In this document: positions 1 to 10,171 of the stretch, piece by piece
Layout: each line of letters opens with the position of its first letter
Position numbering within the stretch: the first letter of the stretch is position 1
Assembly (NCBI GenBank): GCA_946406115.1
Contig: OX291543.1
Coordinates: 4,466,501 to 4,530,500 of the forward strand
Length of the DNA stretch: 64,000 nucleotides
Source: Apoda limacodes
Taxonomy: Eukaryota > Arthropoda > Insecta > Lepidoptera > Limacodidae
Direction of reading: 5' to 3'
Made by a program: the position numbers and the translations under genes
The notes under the pieces: model-generated
Databases searched by the model: none
The model's input: the letters and a program-made list of their open reading frames with translations, nothing else
Told to the model about the DNA's origin: nothing

Positions 1-2244
1 TAAAAAAAAGAGACTACAGTAACGAAAATATAAATAAATTTATAGTGTCTATGGAACTTAAAATGGCATCACATTTACCAGGACGCTGACGTAAACTCTG
101 CTTTTGACAAGTTTCATGAACTATTCTGTGAGTTTTACGACTTATGCTTTCCTATCTCAAAAATAAAAGCGAAATCTAACATTTCGCGTCCAAAATGGAT
201 AACGAATGGGATTAAAAAAGCATGTATTAAAAAAAGACAACTACGATACCAATACTATAAATATAAAACATCGAAACATAAGGATTTATACAAACAATAT
301 ACAAAAATATTAAAAAATTATATTAACTACTCACAGAGAAGTATGAACCATACACATATCTCAAAAGCAACAAACAAATGAAAGGCAACTTGGGATGTAG
401 TAAAAAATAATCAAGACCAGGTAAAATTAAGGCTATCAAAATAAATGGATCTTCTGAGACAGATCCGGTGAAAATCGCCAAAGAGTTTAATAACTTTTTT
501 ATTAAATTTGGGAGTAATAAAAATCATAGAAATACTTTGGGCAATAAACCTAAGATTAGATTTTTCGAAAGCAGTATGTTTGTCAAACCATGCTCTGAAA
601 GTGAAATCCAAAAAAATATTTAAAATTTAAATAATACGAACTCTGTTGGCTATGACTCCGTGTCTACTAAAGTTTTAAAAGCAGCTACCAAACAAATAAC
701 TCCTATAATAACTTACCTTGTCAACCTTTCATTGGAACAAGGAATATTTCCAGAAAAACTCAAAATATGTATAATAAAACCACTATATAAAAAGTCAGAC
801 GTTGAAGAACTAAACAGCTATAGACCAGTAACACTACTATCCCTTTTTTCCAAAATATTTGAAAGAACTATGCATAATCGTATCTCAAACTTCTTAGATA
901 ACCATCAAATTATAAATCCTGAACAAAACGGTTTCCAGAAAAATAAGTCTACAACCCTTGCGAAAAAATCGACAAAAAAATTCCAGTGGTAGTGATATTT
1001 TTTGATATGACAAAAGTATTTGACTGTGTGGACCATAAAATCTTACTTCAAAAATGCGAACGGATTGATATAAGAAGACCTGCTTTTCAATGGATTCAAA
1101 CCTACTTGACTGGAAGAAAAAAATGTGTTGAAATCAATTATATGAACACATCTCAAGAGTTATGTTCCACAGGGAAGCATTTTGGGCCCGCTATTGTTTT
1201 TATTATATCTTAACGATTTGCCAAAAACCACGAAATATCAATTTTTTATTTTTGCCGATGACATTTCAGTAGTAGTACCAGATAAAGATAAAAATAAATC
1301 CTTTCAGTTTGAACTAAATACCGCAACAGAATGTATAGTTAGATGGCTTGAGGAAAATAACTTGTGTACTTATATCTCTAAAACAAAATACATTGCATTT
1401 ACTAACTACAAACAAAAACCTAAGTCATATGATATAAATTGTAACAAAGAAAAAATTGAAGAAGTTTCTGAAATAAAATTGTTGGGATTAACATTAGGCA
1501 AACACTGCAACTGGAAGTCTCATATTAAGAATATGTGCTGCAAAATACATAGCTTCACTTACGCCCTTAGAAAGTTACGAACTCTGGCAACTGAAGAAGC
1601 TGCACTAACAGCATATCATGGGTATGTTGTTTCTGCATTGAGATATGGACTCTTATTATGAGGCAATTTAACTTTATTAAACGAAGCCTTTATTGCCCAA
1701 ACAAAATGTATTAGAGCAATTTGTGGTGTTGGGCCATTACATTCATGTATACCTTTATTTAAAAGACTAAAGATAATGACACTTGTTTCTCTTTACATAC
1801 TAGAAATACGTCTCTTTGTAAAGAAAAATGATTATATTTATAAAAAAACCAATGATGGATTAAAATATAGCTCAAGAGATATCACAAAATTAAAACTGGA
1901 ATCGTGTAAAAGCACTCTATATCAAAAAAATTGTTACATCACGTCAATTATGGTGTTCAATAAGATACCTAAAGACATCAGAGAGCTTACAGTAAATCAT
2001 TACAAATACAGACTGCAGCAATGGCTTGTGAATCGATGCTTTTATACGTTAAAAGAATTTCTCGAATATAAATAACCAAGTGTGATAATTTTGTAAATTA
2101 AGATGTAAAAATAATTTTGCATGCCTTAAGAAGGTGAAATATGTTTTGTATTTAAATGCTTTAGAACCATCATATGTAACCGTGTTTCTTGCAAATAAAT
2201 TAAATAATTTATTTATTTACAAATAAATAATAAAATAAAAAAAG
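1..2244 (+). mobile_element. Non-LTR retrotransposon (CR1/Jockey superfamily, Daphne/Crack-like), 5' end outside window
   Basis: The window opens inside a non-LTR retrotransposon read on the plus strand. Pieces of the endonuclease-to-RT linker, the RT palm and the C-terminal tail follow each other in normal order, then a short AT-rich 3' UTR that fades into an AAATAAAT-type tail at about 2200-2244. The tail abuts a transposase remnant on the opposite strand, so this element probably inserted into that gene. The Daphne/Crack assignment rests on the style of the C-terminal tail (a short basic tail ending FLEYK) and is tentative; CR1/Jockey group is safer. Confidence 0.75.
61..2075 (+). pseudogene. 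Reverse transcriptase of the first non-LTR element (broken)
   Basis: Several plus-strand frames together cover an RT. The 660-992 part carries the 'KPLYKKSD...SYRPVTLLS' RT region, 986-1213 carries 'FFDMTKVFDCVDH' with a palm Asp, and 1182-1661 carries 'FIFADDISVV' (the catalytic F/YADD box). The part at 1776-2075 is the C-terminal 'VFNKIPKDI' tail. Stops or shifts occur near 380-450, 985-1000, 1180-1215 and 1660, so no full-length protein can be made. The region 61-410 reads, in one frame, like the linker upstream of RT. No endonuclease is visible inside the window. Confidence 0.8.
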
Positions 2245-2254
2245 AATTTTTGAA

Positions 2255-2658
2255 ATCAATCACAATTGGTTGGGACATATTGTGCAGGTAAAAGGTAGCT
2301 ACGCCACGTTGGTACGAACTACTTGCATAAAATGATAAAGCTGCAAGAACCTACAAATAAAAAATAAAACGATAAGTTAGTAATAAAAACGACTTAGATA
2401 TAGGTTAAATCTAAAATATCTATGTCCTATATCCTATATCTAAGTCCTACTTGGAAGAAACCCTAGACTCACCTTAAATTCTTCGCGAATCATGGTATTC
2501 CTTTTGGGGGAAGGTAAGAATGGAATCACTTCGTCGCATAATACGTCGAAAGCTGATTTGGTTAGGCGGAACTGTGCTATAAATTCATTTTTAGGAAGTG
2601 TCAAAGGATTGCTGGCTTGAGGGACGACTGTTAAACAGTGTTTTCTTCTAAGAGCCAC
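2255..2658 (-). pseudogene. PIF/Harbinger (HARBI1-like) transposase remnant with intron
   Basis: Minus-strand frame 2658-2473 has the N-terminal Harbinger signature 'FIAQFRLTKSAF' and 'IREEFK'. It ends at a good splice donor (AAG|GTGAGT; intron starts at 2472). An acceptor TTTGTAG lies at 2351-2357, and the next exon (2350 to about 2255) reads 'VLAALSFYASSSYQRGV...MSQP', which continues the Harbinger helix-turn-helix region in frame. The intron is about 122 bp. Both ends are lost: the 5' side to a retroelement tail at 2676 and the 3' side to the non-LTR element ending near 2244. The DDE catalytic domain is absent. It could be a transposon or a domesticated HARBI1-type gene fragment; the sequence does not decide. 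Confidence 0.68.
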
Positions 2659-2675
2659 TGTGTAACAGGTTATGG

Positions 2676-2819
2676 TTTTTTTTTTATACCACTAAGGTGG
2701 CAAACGGGCACACGGTCCGCCGGATGGTAGGCGGTCACCGTGACCTATGGACGCTTGCAACACCTGGGGTATTACTCGCGCGTTGCCGACCCTTCAAAAA
2801 TCCAATAACTTCTTTTTAT
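2676..2819 (-). mobile_element. 5'-truncated non-LTR tail, family D, copy 1
   Basis: A T-run at 2676-2685 (a poly-A tail read on the minus strand) is followed by 'ATACCACTAAGGTGGCAAAC', shared with copies at 36809 and 61352. Only about 145 bp of the 3' end remains, which is typical of target-primed reverse transcription. The hexamer TTATGG flanks it (2670-2675 and 2816-2821) and is a plausible target duplication, though short. It separates the Harbinger remnant from the Copia remnant. Confidence 0.75.
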
Positions 2820-2821
2820 GG

Positions 2822-4388
2822 TAACAGCACTACAAGAGAGTTGCATTATGGAGAAAACTCAAAATACAAATGTTGTGAACACAAATTCTGTTGGATTTGA
2901 GAGATGTCAACCGATGCAAAACCCTGCCACGAGTTTATCGACAATCGAAAAGCTTGACGGTAGTTTCGATTATAATACGTGGAAGTTTTTGATGGAACTT
3001 TATCTGATTCACGATGACTTATAGGAGTACACAATTATAACACCAGATGCTAGTGATGTTTTAGGCGTAAAGAGAGACCAAAAGGCAAGAGCCAAGATTT
3101 GTTTGCTAGGCAGGCCACATTGTCTTGTTCATGTACGGCTAGCTAAAATGGCAAAAGAAGCTTGGGATGCCTTAAGGACAGCTTTTGAAGATAAGGGTGT
3201 TAACAATCGCTGCAGACTTCTATCGAAGTTGATAAGTCTAACACTGGAGTAGTTTATAGCAGTCAGAGATTATGTGACAGCAACAATGACGGTAGCACAG
3301 CAGCTGCGCGACCTAGGAAAGGAAGTTGATGACGAACTCCTTGCTGCCTTGATGCTTCAAGGTTTGACTGACACATTTCAGCCTATGAGATTGGTTATTA
3401 AAAAAAACAACTTTAGTATTAACCACAGATTACATTAAACGAAACTTTTTCAAATGGTAGATTCCTACTCAGCTGGTAGTAGTACGAGTGCAAGTCAGTA
3501 TACTGCATTCCTTGTTAAATAACCTTGGAAAGGTAAACGGTTTCACAAAAATATGCGCACACTGAAATGCTTTATATGTGACGGACCCCATAAAGCAAGA
3601 GATTGTAATGAAAATCCAAAACAAAAGAAGGAAGCTTTGATGTCATTGGCGAGGGCTGTTGCTGCGAGTAACATAACTGAAGAGTGGATCCTCGATTCAA
3701 GAGCATCTAACCGTATGAGTAACCAAAGAGACTGGCTTCAAGACTACAACATGTGTACAAGAGAAGTTGAGGTTGCATGCGGAAATGGAGAGAATGTATG
3801 CGGAGTTGGAATGGGTAAGGTGGTTAATGAGACGCAAGGAATTTTGGTAAGAGATGTTTTGTATGTACCAGGTTTAGCAAATAACTTATTGACCGTGAGT
3901 ACTATTACAAAGAGAGGACTTGTGGTTGTATTCTTAGAAAAAAGTTTTCAGATTGTAAAACTCCATGGATATAAGATTACAGGTGAGGTTTTGTATGCAG
4001 GCAATGAAGACAATGGTATTTATAAAATGAAATATTGTTTACAGAGTATAACATTAACTACTACAGTTAGTAATGAGTTGGTTCTATAGCATAGTAGGAT
4101 GGCACACCTAGGAGTACGTAACATTTTATTGCTTAAAGACACTATGGCTACAGGGGTGAGTTTTTCTAACTGTACAACTAAATATAAATGCGTAGCAACT
4201 TTTTAAAAGGGTCGTTGCTAGTCGAGCTAATATAGTTCTTGGGTTAGTGCATACAGATCTGTATGGTCCTATGAGCGATAAGTAGTTTGGAGGATATAAA
4301 TATTTTCTAACTTTTATAGATAACCTTACAAGGAAGACTTTTATTTATTTTTTATCTGAAAATGAGACTTTTGATAAGGTAAAAGAAT
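2822..4388 (+). pseudogene. Copia-type gag-pol remnant (5' two-fifths only)
   Basis: The order of parts is that of Ty1/Copia. Gag begins near 2848 (Met, then 'KLDGSFDYNTWKF') and continues to about 3540 through several stops. A CCHC knuckle 'CFICDGPHKARDC' lies near 3567-3606. The protease motif 'WILDSRASN' near 3685 has Arg where the family has Gly in DSGAS. 'LANNLLTVSTI' and the GAG-pre-integrase stretch follow, then integrase 'VHTDLYGPMSDK' and 'YFLTFIDNLTRKTF' near 4245-4340. The copy stops abruptly at about 4385 where mitochondrial DNA begins. No LTR, RT or RNase H was found. A GGTAACAGC at 2820 resembles a primer-binding site but overlaps the preceding junction. Confidence 0.82.
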
Positions 4389-4624
4389 TTAGATAAAAAG
4401 GGAATTCCACATAAAGATAAATTTGATATATTTAAATATAAAGAAGTTAAAGGTATATAAAATGTTATACCACCTATATAACGAATATCTTGTATATTAC
4501 CTATTATATGTATAATAACACCAGCACATATAAATAATAAAGCTTTAAATATAGCATTAGTTAATAAATGAAAAAAAGCTAATTGAGCTAATTTAAAAAA
4601 ATATTTCAGTGTTGGATAGCCCAT
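4385..4624 (-). pseudogene. nad5: NUMT: nuclear copy of mitochondrial NADH dehydrogenase subunit 5
   Basis: The minus-strand frame reads a hydrophobic segment with the ND5 core 'LAFFHLLTNAIFKALLF' followed by 'CAGVIIH', 'QDIRYIGG' and 'SLCGIPFL', recognisable as insect ND5. Many codons at positions where ND5 has Met are ATA (for example around 4460-4520). ATA means Met in insect mitochondria, so the sequence makes better sense under the mitochondrial code. Only about 240 bp of the roughly 1.7-kb gene is present. It abuts the Copia remnant on one side and a dispersed repeat on the other. It is not an expressed nuclear membrane protein. Confidence 0.85.
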
Positions 4625-5084
4625 ATATCGAGGAAGGCTATAGGCTATATATCATCACGCTAACGCAAATAGGAGCGAAGCACTAATGAAAAATGTTTCA
4701 AAATCGGGGTTTTTTTATCCTTTTGAGAGCTTCCACTGCGAAAACGGTTAAAGTTTCGCAAAAATCATGCATAACAGAATTGTTCTAAAAAAAGTCCGGG
4801 ACAGCATATGTCTATATTTTAAGTTTGGCTCATTACAACCTTTTTTATGCTAACCATATTTGTTCTAAAATAATGCATTATTTGTGAAGGTGTTTTTATA
4901 GACATGATATTATTCTTTATCCAAATAAATACGTTATTCATCACAAGCATTTAATTTAAAACAAAATTGCCCTGTTCATCATTCGATTTCAATGAATATC
5001 TTTATACCGCATTTATGATGTGCGAGGCCAGCGGGCAGTCATGAGGGGGAATGGCGGTACGTATTATTTAAAAATATTTTACCT

Positions 5085-5177
5085 TCTGTGTTTTTTTTTA
5101 TAATTGAGGAGTTGCCGTAAGAATCCTATGCCGATAACCAAATTAAGGGCGGGCGAAGCCGCTGGCAAAAGCTAGTT
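5085..5177 (-). repeat. Short interspersed repeat R1 (ACTAGCTT...GGCTTCGCCCG), copy 1
   Basis: On the minus strand this begins ACTAGCTTTTGCCAGCGGCT and runs through 'TTATCGGCATAGG' and 'GCAACTCCTCAAT'. The same order of blocks occurs at 24759 and 44093. It has no coding capacity. The family could be a SINE-like or Helitron-like non-autonomous element; the ends seen here do not decide. Confidence 0.65.
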
Positions 5178-5518
5178 AACACAATAATCCTAACACTTGA
5201 TTAGTGAGTGCCAAAAAGGTCTCTTACTCAGTATAAGCTGCAGCAAAAGCTACAGCACTGATATTCTGTAAGAGCCTATTCGGGCTGTTACGAATTAGTG
5301 TGACGGTGAAAATATAAAACTAAACATTACACTTATACTCATACATAAGATGAGGCTGTATAAAATTAAGTCCTTTGCCCACTGCATGGACAAAAAAAAA
5401 TTAAAATAATAAGCTAATCTGTGGAATTGTGGAATCAACTAAGACCAATCTTAGGGAATCAACATAAGTTGCGTTATATTGACGGCATTGAGAGCTATGA
5501 CATCGCATACGCATTGAA

Positions 5519-5637
5519 ATCGTTCTGTTAACCAAATGTAAAAAAACAATATCCTCCCGAACATGTGCAGCCAATGCGTTGAATGCGGTCCGGAAGTGAC
5601 GTCATAGCGCATTCATTATTGGTCAACAGAACGATCG
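5519..5637. repeat. Small inverted repeat (MITE-like)
   Basis: TCGTTCTGTTAACCAA near 5519 faces TTGGTCAACAGAACGATC near 5620, giving arms of about 16 bp with one mismatch around a core of about 85 bp. It resembles the fold-back arms of a small DNA element. No target duplication was identified. Confidence 0.45.
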
Positions 5638-5741
5638 AATGTGCGCATTAGACAGACTTGAGTGCATTCATAATATCGTTGCCAAAGCCTTTTTCAATAA
5701 ATTATTATCAACATAATATAAAAGTCTGTGATAATAATTCT

Positions 5742-5960
5742 CTTTGTATCCTACTAATATTATAAACGTGAAAATTTGTATGTATGGATGTTTGTTACTC
5801 AATCACGCTTCAGCCACTGGATGAATCGGGATGAAACTTGGCAAACATATAGATTAGGTCCTGGAATAGCACATAGGCTACTTTTTATCCCGAAAAATTC
5901 AAAAGGTCCAGCGGGAATAACTATAACAGAGTTAAACGAACTATTGCTGCACCTATAGCA
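5742..5960 (-). repeat. Dispersed lepidopteran-type repeat
   Basis: The run CTACTAATATTATAAACGTG, the 'GATGTTTGTTACTCAATCACG' region and the 'CGGGATGAAACTTGGC' region have the look of a very common lepidopteran interspersed repeat. I read it as inverted relative to its usual 3' end. The short open frame across it (5776-5958) is incidental. Confidence 0.55.
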
Positions 5961-6205
5961 TGCTATAGCAATTCATTGGTATAACTCATTCATTCATTAA
6001 TTGGAGTTTAAGGAACTTGAAGGAGTTCGACGCCGATAAACGAATTGATAAAGTCTAGTAGGTATATAATAAAACAGTGCAAAAGTATAAAACTATAAAC
6101 AAATGGAAAAGAAAATAGGTTTTGTATAAAATATGACTACTTAATGTAAAACTGGAATTGGATTTTACATAAAATATAAATGGATCTAGAACTATCTACG
6201 TATAG

Positions 6206-6565
6206 TGGCAGGTGTACAACGGCAATGTCGCTCGAAAACCGCAAATCGATGTAGAGTTAAGCCATTTGGCACACAGGTAAAGGTAAGGGCAAAACAATAA
6301 TTTTGTGTCGCAGTTCCTAAAAATATTTCCCTTATGGTCATCAATTTTTTGTATAATTTTTTTTTTAAATTTGGATTTAAATATTTTTTTTCAGAAACCC
6401 ATCGTGTGGGGTATCAAATGAAAGGGCTTGATGAGCCGGTTCTAAAAATATTCCACAGTATTACCTTTGGGCTACTTTTTTTCTTAAAATCCAAAAAGTA
6501 TTTTTAAACATACCAAGTTTGGGCCCCTCCAGGTAGAAGACGGCTCAGTATTTTTCCGGTTTCCT
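6206..6565 (+). repeat. Repeat R2, copy 1 (left arm around the CXC ORF)
   Basis: This block begins near GCAGGTGTACAACGGCAAT and includes AAACCCATCGTGTGGGGTAT and 'TTTGGGCCCCTCCAGGTAGA'. The same blocks occur in the same order at 52885-53275, and the second half recurs inverted at 7375-7695. It has no coding capacity. It may be the long terminal part of a DNA transposon. Confidence 0.7.
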
Positions 6566-6649
6566 CAACAAATCAACAATTTCGAGTATTTATTGGGAAA
6601 ATGTCACTAACACCAATACAAAGTCTTGATGGCTCAGTGCATCTTTTAG

Positions 6650-7082
6650 TACCTACCTACCCTCTCCCAGTCACTCTCCACATCAAAAGAGTGCCGCCCG
6701 TTCGCACGAGCTTCGCGTACAGCCAGCCGGCCGCAGACATGTGATGTGCTAAGCCGACCATCTCCAGAGCAGTGGGGATGTAAGAGAAGATCCGATAATT
6801 CTCTGGAGCCTAATTGGACACAACTTGACTGGATATGGCAAGCTATTAAGGAGCTGGATAGGTGTGGATGTCGGTCTGGATGCGAATCTAACCGATGCTC
6901 ATGCAGAAAGAACAACCCTTGCACACCAGCCTGTAAAATTTGCCACGGTGATTGCGATAACACAAGGTCAGCAACATTCTCTAATTTCTCTCTTTTATGA
7001 GTAATTAAGTGATTTCATTTGTTAATGTCCGTTTTTTATTTGCAGCAACAATAATACAGAACATGGAGAAGAAAAAATATAA
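6650..7082 (+). pseudogene. Two-exon cysteine-rich (CXC/Tesmin-like) C-terminal ORF
   Basis: The frame contains 'PSPEQWGC' followed by a cysteine cluster 'CGCRSGCESNRCSC', then 'CTPACKICHGDC'. The Cys spacing is like CXC (Tesmin/TSO1, MSL2-type) DNA-binding modules and like the C-termini of proteins often found near arthropod mobile elements. Exon 1 ends at 6966 (AAG|GTCAGC), the intron is 6967-7045 with a TTTTTTATTTGCAG acceptor, and exon 2 closes after about 12 codons with TAA at 7080-7082. The upstream frame stays open to about 6650, but no start is evident and the N-terminal domains are missing. It lies exactly between inverted copies of repeat R2. The family name is inference. Confidence 0.5.
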
Positions 7083-7374
7083 AATTAAACTGCCAATTAC
7101 GTATATGAATTAAAAAATATGAGTGACTTACTTTTACGTAAACCATAAATTGTACGAACTCATAAAAAAAGTGGAGTAAAAAGGATAAGAGTATCCCTTT
7201 AAATCGTTCTATACTCCTTTTATGTCTCAGAGTAATATGTCATACTTGGAGATTATAATAATTGTAAGTTTTAATACTTAAATAACACCAGTAAACAGAA
7301 GCAGCAGGGTACAGTACAGTTCCACATAAATCTCATAAAGATCTGAAGTTTAAGGAACTGTCTCACATTGCGAT

Positions 7375-7695
7375 ATTTAAAAATTCAAAAAAATATTAAA
7401 TTTTAATTTTTTCCAAATTGCTTTCAGGAGCTTAAAAATGAAGATATAAACTATCATTCAAGGTATATTAGAGAAAAAAACTGAGCCGTCTTTTACCTGG
7501 AGGGGCCCAAACTTGGTATGTTTTGAAAATACTTTTTGGATTTTCGAAAATAGTGTGGTATATTTTTAGAACCGGCTCATCAAGCTCTTTTATTTGATAC
7601 CCCACACAATGGGTTTCTGAAAATCCTATACAAAAAAAATTGATGACACCATAATACACGGACTGACTTTCCCTAGAGAAGTGACACATTTTTTT
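7375..7695 (-). repeat. Repeat R2, copy 2 (right arm, inverted)
   Basis: Read on the minus strand this matches 6385-6560 (the GTGTGGGGTAT...GGGCCCCTCCAGG blocks). It extends beyond it in the same way as the copy at 53190-53275 ('CTCTAATATATACCTT' type continuation). With the copy at 6206 it makes an inverted pair about 0.9 kb apart. Confidence 0.7.
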
Positions 7696-9480
7696 CGTTG
7701 GCCGGTTCTTTGCCTTTAGGGCCCAGACTTGTATGCAACGTGAAGGTCTCCTTTAAGAAGATTTCCTTTACATGTAAATCGGTAAGTACTTACTTAACGT
7801 AAAAAAAAAACAAGTTTTAGGTTATTTAATTACTATTTTTTAATTTTTAAAATAGTATAAGTAATATATATTAACAACAAATATTTTCAAACAATAAAAA
7901 CCTTACCAGGAAACAAATATAATAAAACTGTATGTATAACAAGTTAATATATTTATTACAAAATAAAAACATTTTGTTTTGAAATCTTAATTCATCAATA
8001 AAATAAATAATTAAGGGACATAATTTTACTACTGTAAAGAACATCGTTACCCATTTCTTGAAATATTCTAATAAGTATTATGATTCACTATGTAGCCAAG
8101 CAAGACCAAGTCTAGCCTTAATAAAATGAACTCAATTTTATCCCTGAGTTACACAAGTATATTAACAGTAGTATGGTTTATACACAAGTATGGTTTAGCA
8201 CCAAATCCTTAAAGTTTAAACAAATAGTCACCAACGATTTTATTATCATGACTGTTAATATAATGTTAGAAGACATCTCAGGATCTACGACATATAACCA
8301 CAAGACTGTTTATTCTTACATTTTAGTTACAATAACATAGATTAGTAATTTATAAGATAAAAAACAATAGTTCAAAAAGTACGTACATATTCGATGAGTA
8401 TAAAATTATTAATATAATAAAATAAATACTACTAAATTTTGTTTGTTTTTTATTTACATCAAAATCCCCAAAAAACAGGTAACAGCAATTGATTCAGTGT
8501 AAAAAGACGCACTATACATTATAAAATTACAAAATAATTCGATTCCCCCTTTTCTAAAAAAACCACTTCATTGGTGAGAAAACCCTTTTTCGGGAATATA
8601 TTTCATGAAAATTTATTTCTTAAGAAAAAATATGATGTAATTTTTTTGTATATTCCATACTTAACGATTGGTGCAAAATTTTGAGTCCTGTTTCACGCGA
8701 ATCATGCCTTTATCTGAATATTCAAAATTTTAAATCAATTTAAAAAATAACAAAACAAAAACTGAACTGAGCGATTGTTGTAAATTCACAAATGGTACAT
8801 TCTTGACCCTGATGTTTATTTTTTCCGTAAAGTCTGGCTGGCTGACACACATTTGTACTATATTGTAATATTATATAAATTGACAAGTTTTTGTCTGCTT
8901 AACTTGCAAAGTTATCAAAACAGTTGGTCCTTCGAGCCAAAAATTATAAGGTTTTTCCTAAGCCTTCATTCCAGACCCGCAAACTGGTTTAATTATTGCC
9001 TATTAAGTCACACATTAGTTTTATTTATACGAGTAGATATGGTATAATACGATAACATGGTTTCACTGTCGAGAAAATGCACAAACATATCATATTTAAA
9101 AATAGTCTAAAGAATCATTTAACAAATCAGCCTTAAAATAATATTACATAAAAATGTGTAATTACCAAATGACTACTTAAGCACATATTAAAAATAATCG
9201 CAAAACAATAATAATGAAACACATGAAACAAAAATTCCAAAAAACGTTCTAAACACGAGTGGTGACAAAAGGATTGCAGTACAAAACGAAAATATGTGAG
9301 TATAAAATTGCCTTGTCTCCGAAAAAAGCATATGTTGTGTTATGGGCGTGTAGTACGAGTTCGATGTTCCGGTTGTGTAACGTTTCAATACAGGCAGACA
9401 AGAATGTAGAAACGGAAACGGAGAAGCATTAAATATACTTATGAGTAAAATTGTAGAGTATTCTTAAGATATTAATATTT
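7696..9480. other. AT-rich spacer, nothing recognised
   Basis: No frame longer than about 75 codons, no family match and no repeat shared with the rest of the window was noticed. The short frames at 8853-9047 and 9188-9388 have no recognisable motif and low-complexity composition. Confidence 0.5.
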
Positions 9481-9495
9481 TGGAGTGAGTATTCG

Positions 9496-9655
9496 TGTGT
9501 GTGTGTGTGTGTGTGTATTTGTACGTATACGCGTGAGTGTGTGTGCGTATGAGGGTCCGTATGAATGTGCGCGCGCGCGTGGGTGTGTATGGGTGCGTGC
9601 GTTTGTTTGTTGTAAGTGTGTGTATGTGAGTGTGTGTACGTGTATCCAACAGCAC
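9496..9655. repeat. GT-rich microsatellite
   Basis: A pure (GT)10-type run at about 9496-9516 continues as an imperfect GT/GC/GTAT purine-pyrimidine alternation to about 9645, including GCGCGCGCG. Long open frames on both strands here (Thr-His-rich on minus, Val-Cys-rich on plus) are artefacts of the repeat. Confidence 0.9.
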
Positions 9656-9995
9656 TGGATAATTACACAGTTCAAAATTAATATGTGAAGTAATTTTTCC
9701 GTAGAATCATAATCATGTTCCTTAAGCCACTTAAAAATATATTTTTTAAATTGATATTTTTTTAGTTTATACAATACATAGTGATGACAATGTTCAAAAG
9801 GCTAAATTATCTATTTACAATTATTCAGATAATTGTTTTGTTTATCACTAGTGCTGCCTGTACTGCAAATTGAAATTTATCGATGTATATACTGTGATAT
9901 ACATACACAATACATTTCAGTGTTTGACTAGATATTACGTACGTACTTAACTGTTTAAAAAGTTGAACTAAGAAAACCTATCTATAATATAACTA

Positions 9996-10171
9996 GTGAC
10001 TATTTATCTTAGTAGGTATATTGTGGTTTTCTGTTTCAGCTGTCGCGCATGGGTTAAAGTTCTCAATAAGGATTTGATGTACTTAGTGACTATTTATCTT
10101 AGTATATTGTGGTTTTCTGTTTCAGGCGTCGCGCATGGGTTAAAGTTCTCAATGAAGATGTAATGTACTTA
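9996..10171. repeat. Tandem duplication, two units of 90 and 86 bp
   Basis: GTGACTATTTATCTTAGTA begins both units (9996 and 10086). Each continues through 'TATTGTGGTTTTCTGTTTCAG', 'GTCGCGCATGGGTTAAAG' and 'TGTACTTA'. The units differ by a 4-bp indel and a few substitutions. Each contains a TTTCTGTTTCAG that would look like a splice acceptor, so an exon-edge duplication is possible, but no exon is recognised. Confidence 0.85.

Larger units (their letters stand above)
4625..5739. other. Spacer without genes; dispersed repeat pieces
   Basis: No open frame with a recognisable product is seen. The stretch just after the NUMT ('GAGGAAGGCTATAGGCTATA', 4630-4650) looks like a common lepidopteran repeat. 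A copy of the ACTAGCTT repeat and an inverted repeat are listed separately. Confidence 0.5.

Noticed and set aside
2820..2830. GGTAACAGC as primer-binding site with an LTR just upstream
   Set aside because: The upstream sequence is the family D retroelement tail, not an LTR, and part of the motif belongs to the TTATGG duplication.
9464..9774. Open frames of 63-100 codons on both strands
   Set aside because: They are translations of the GT-rich microsatellite.
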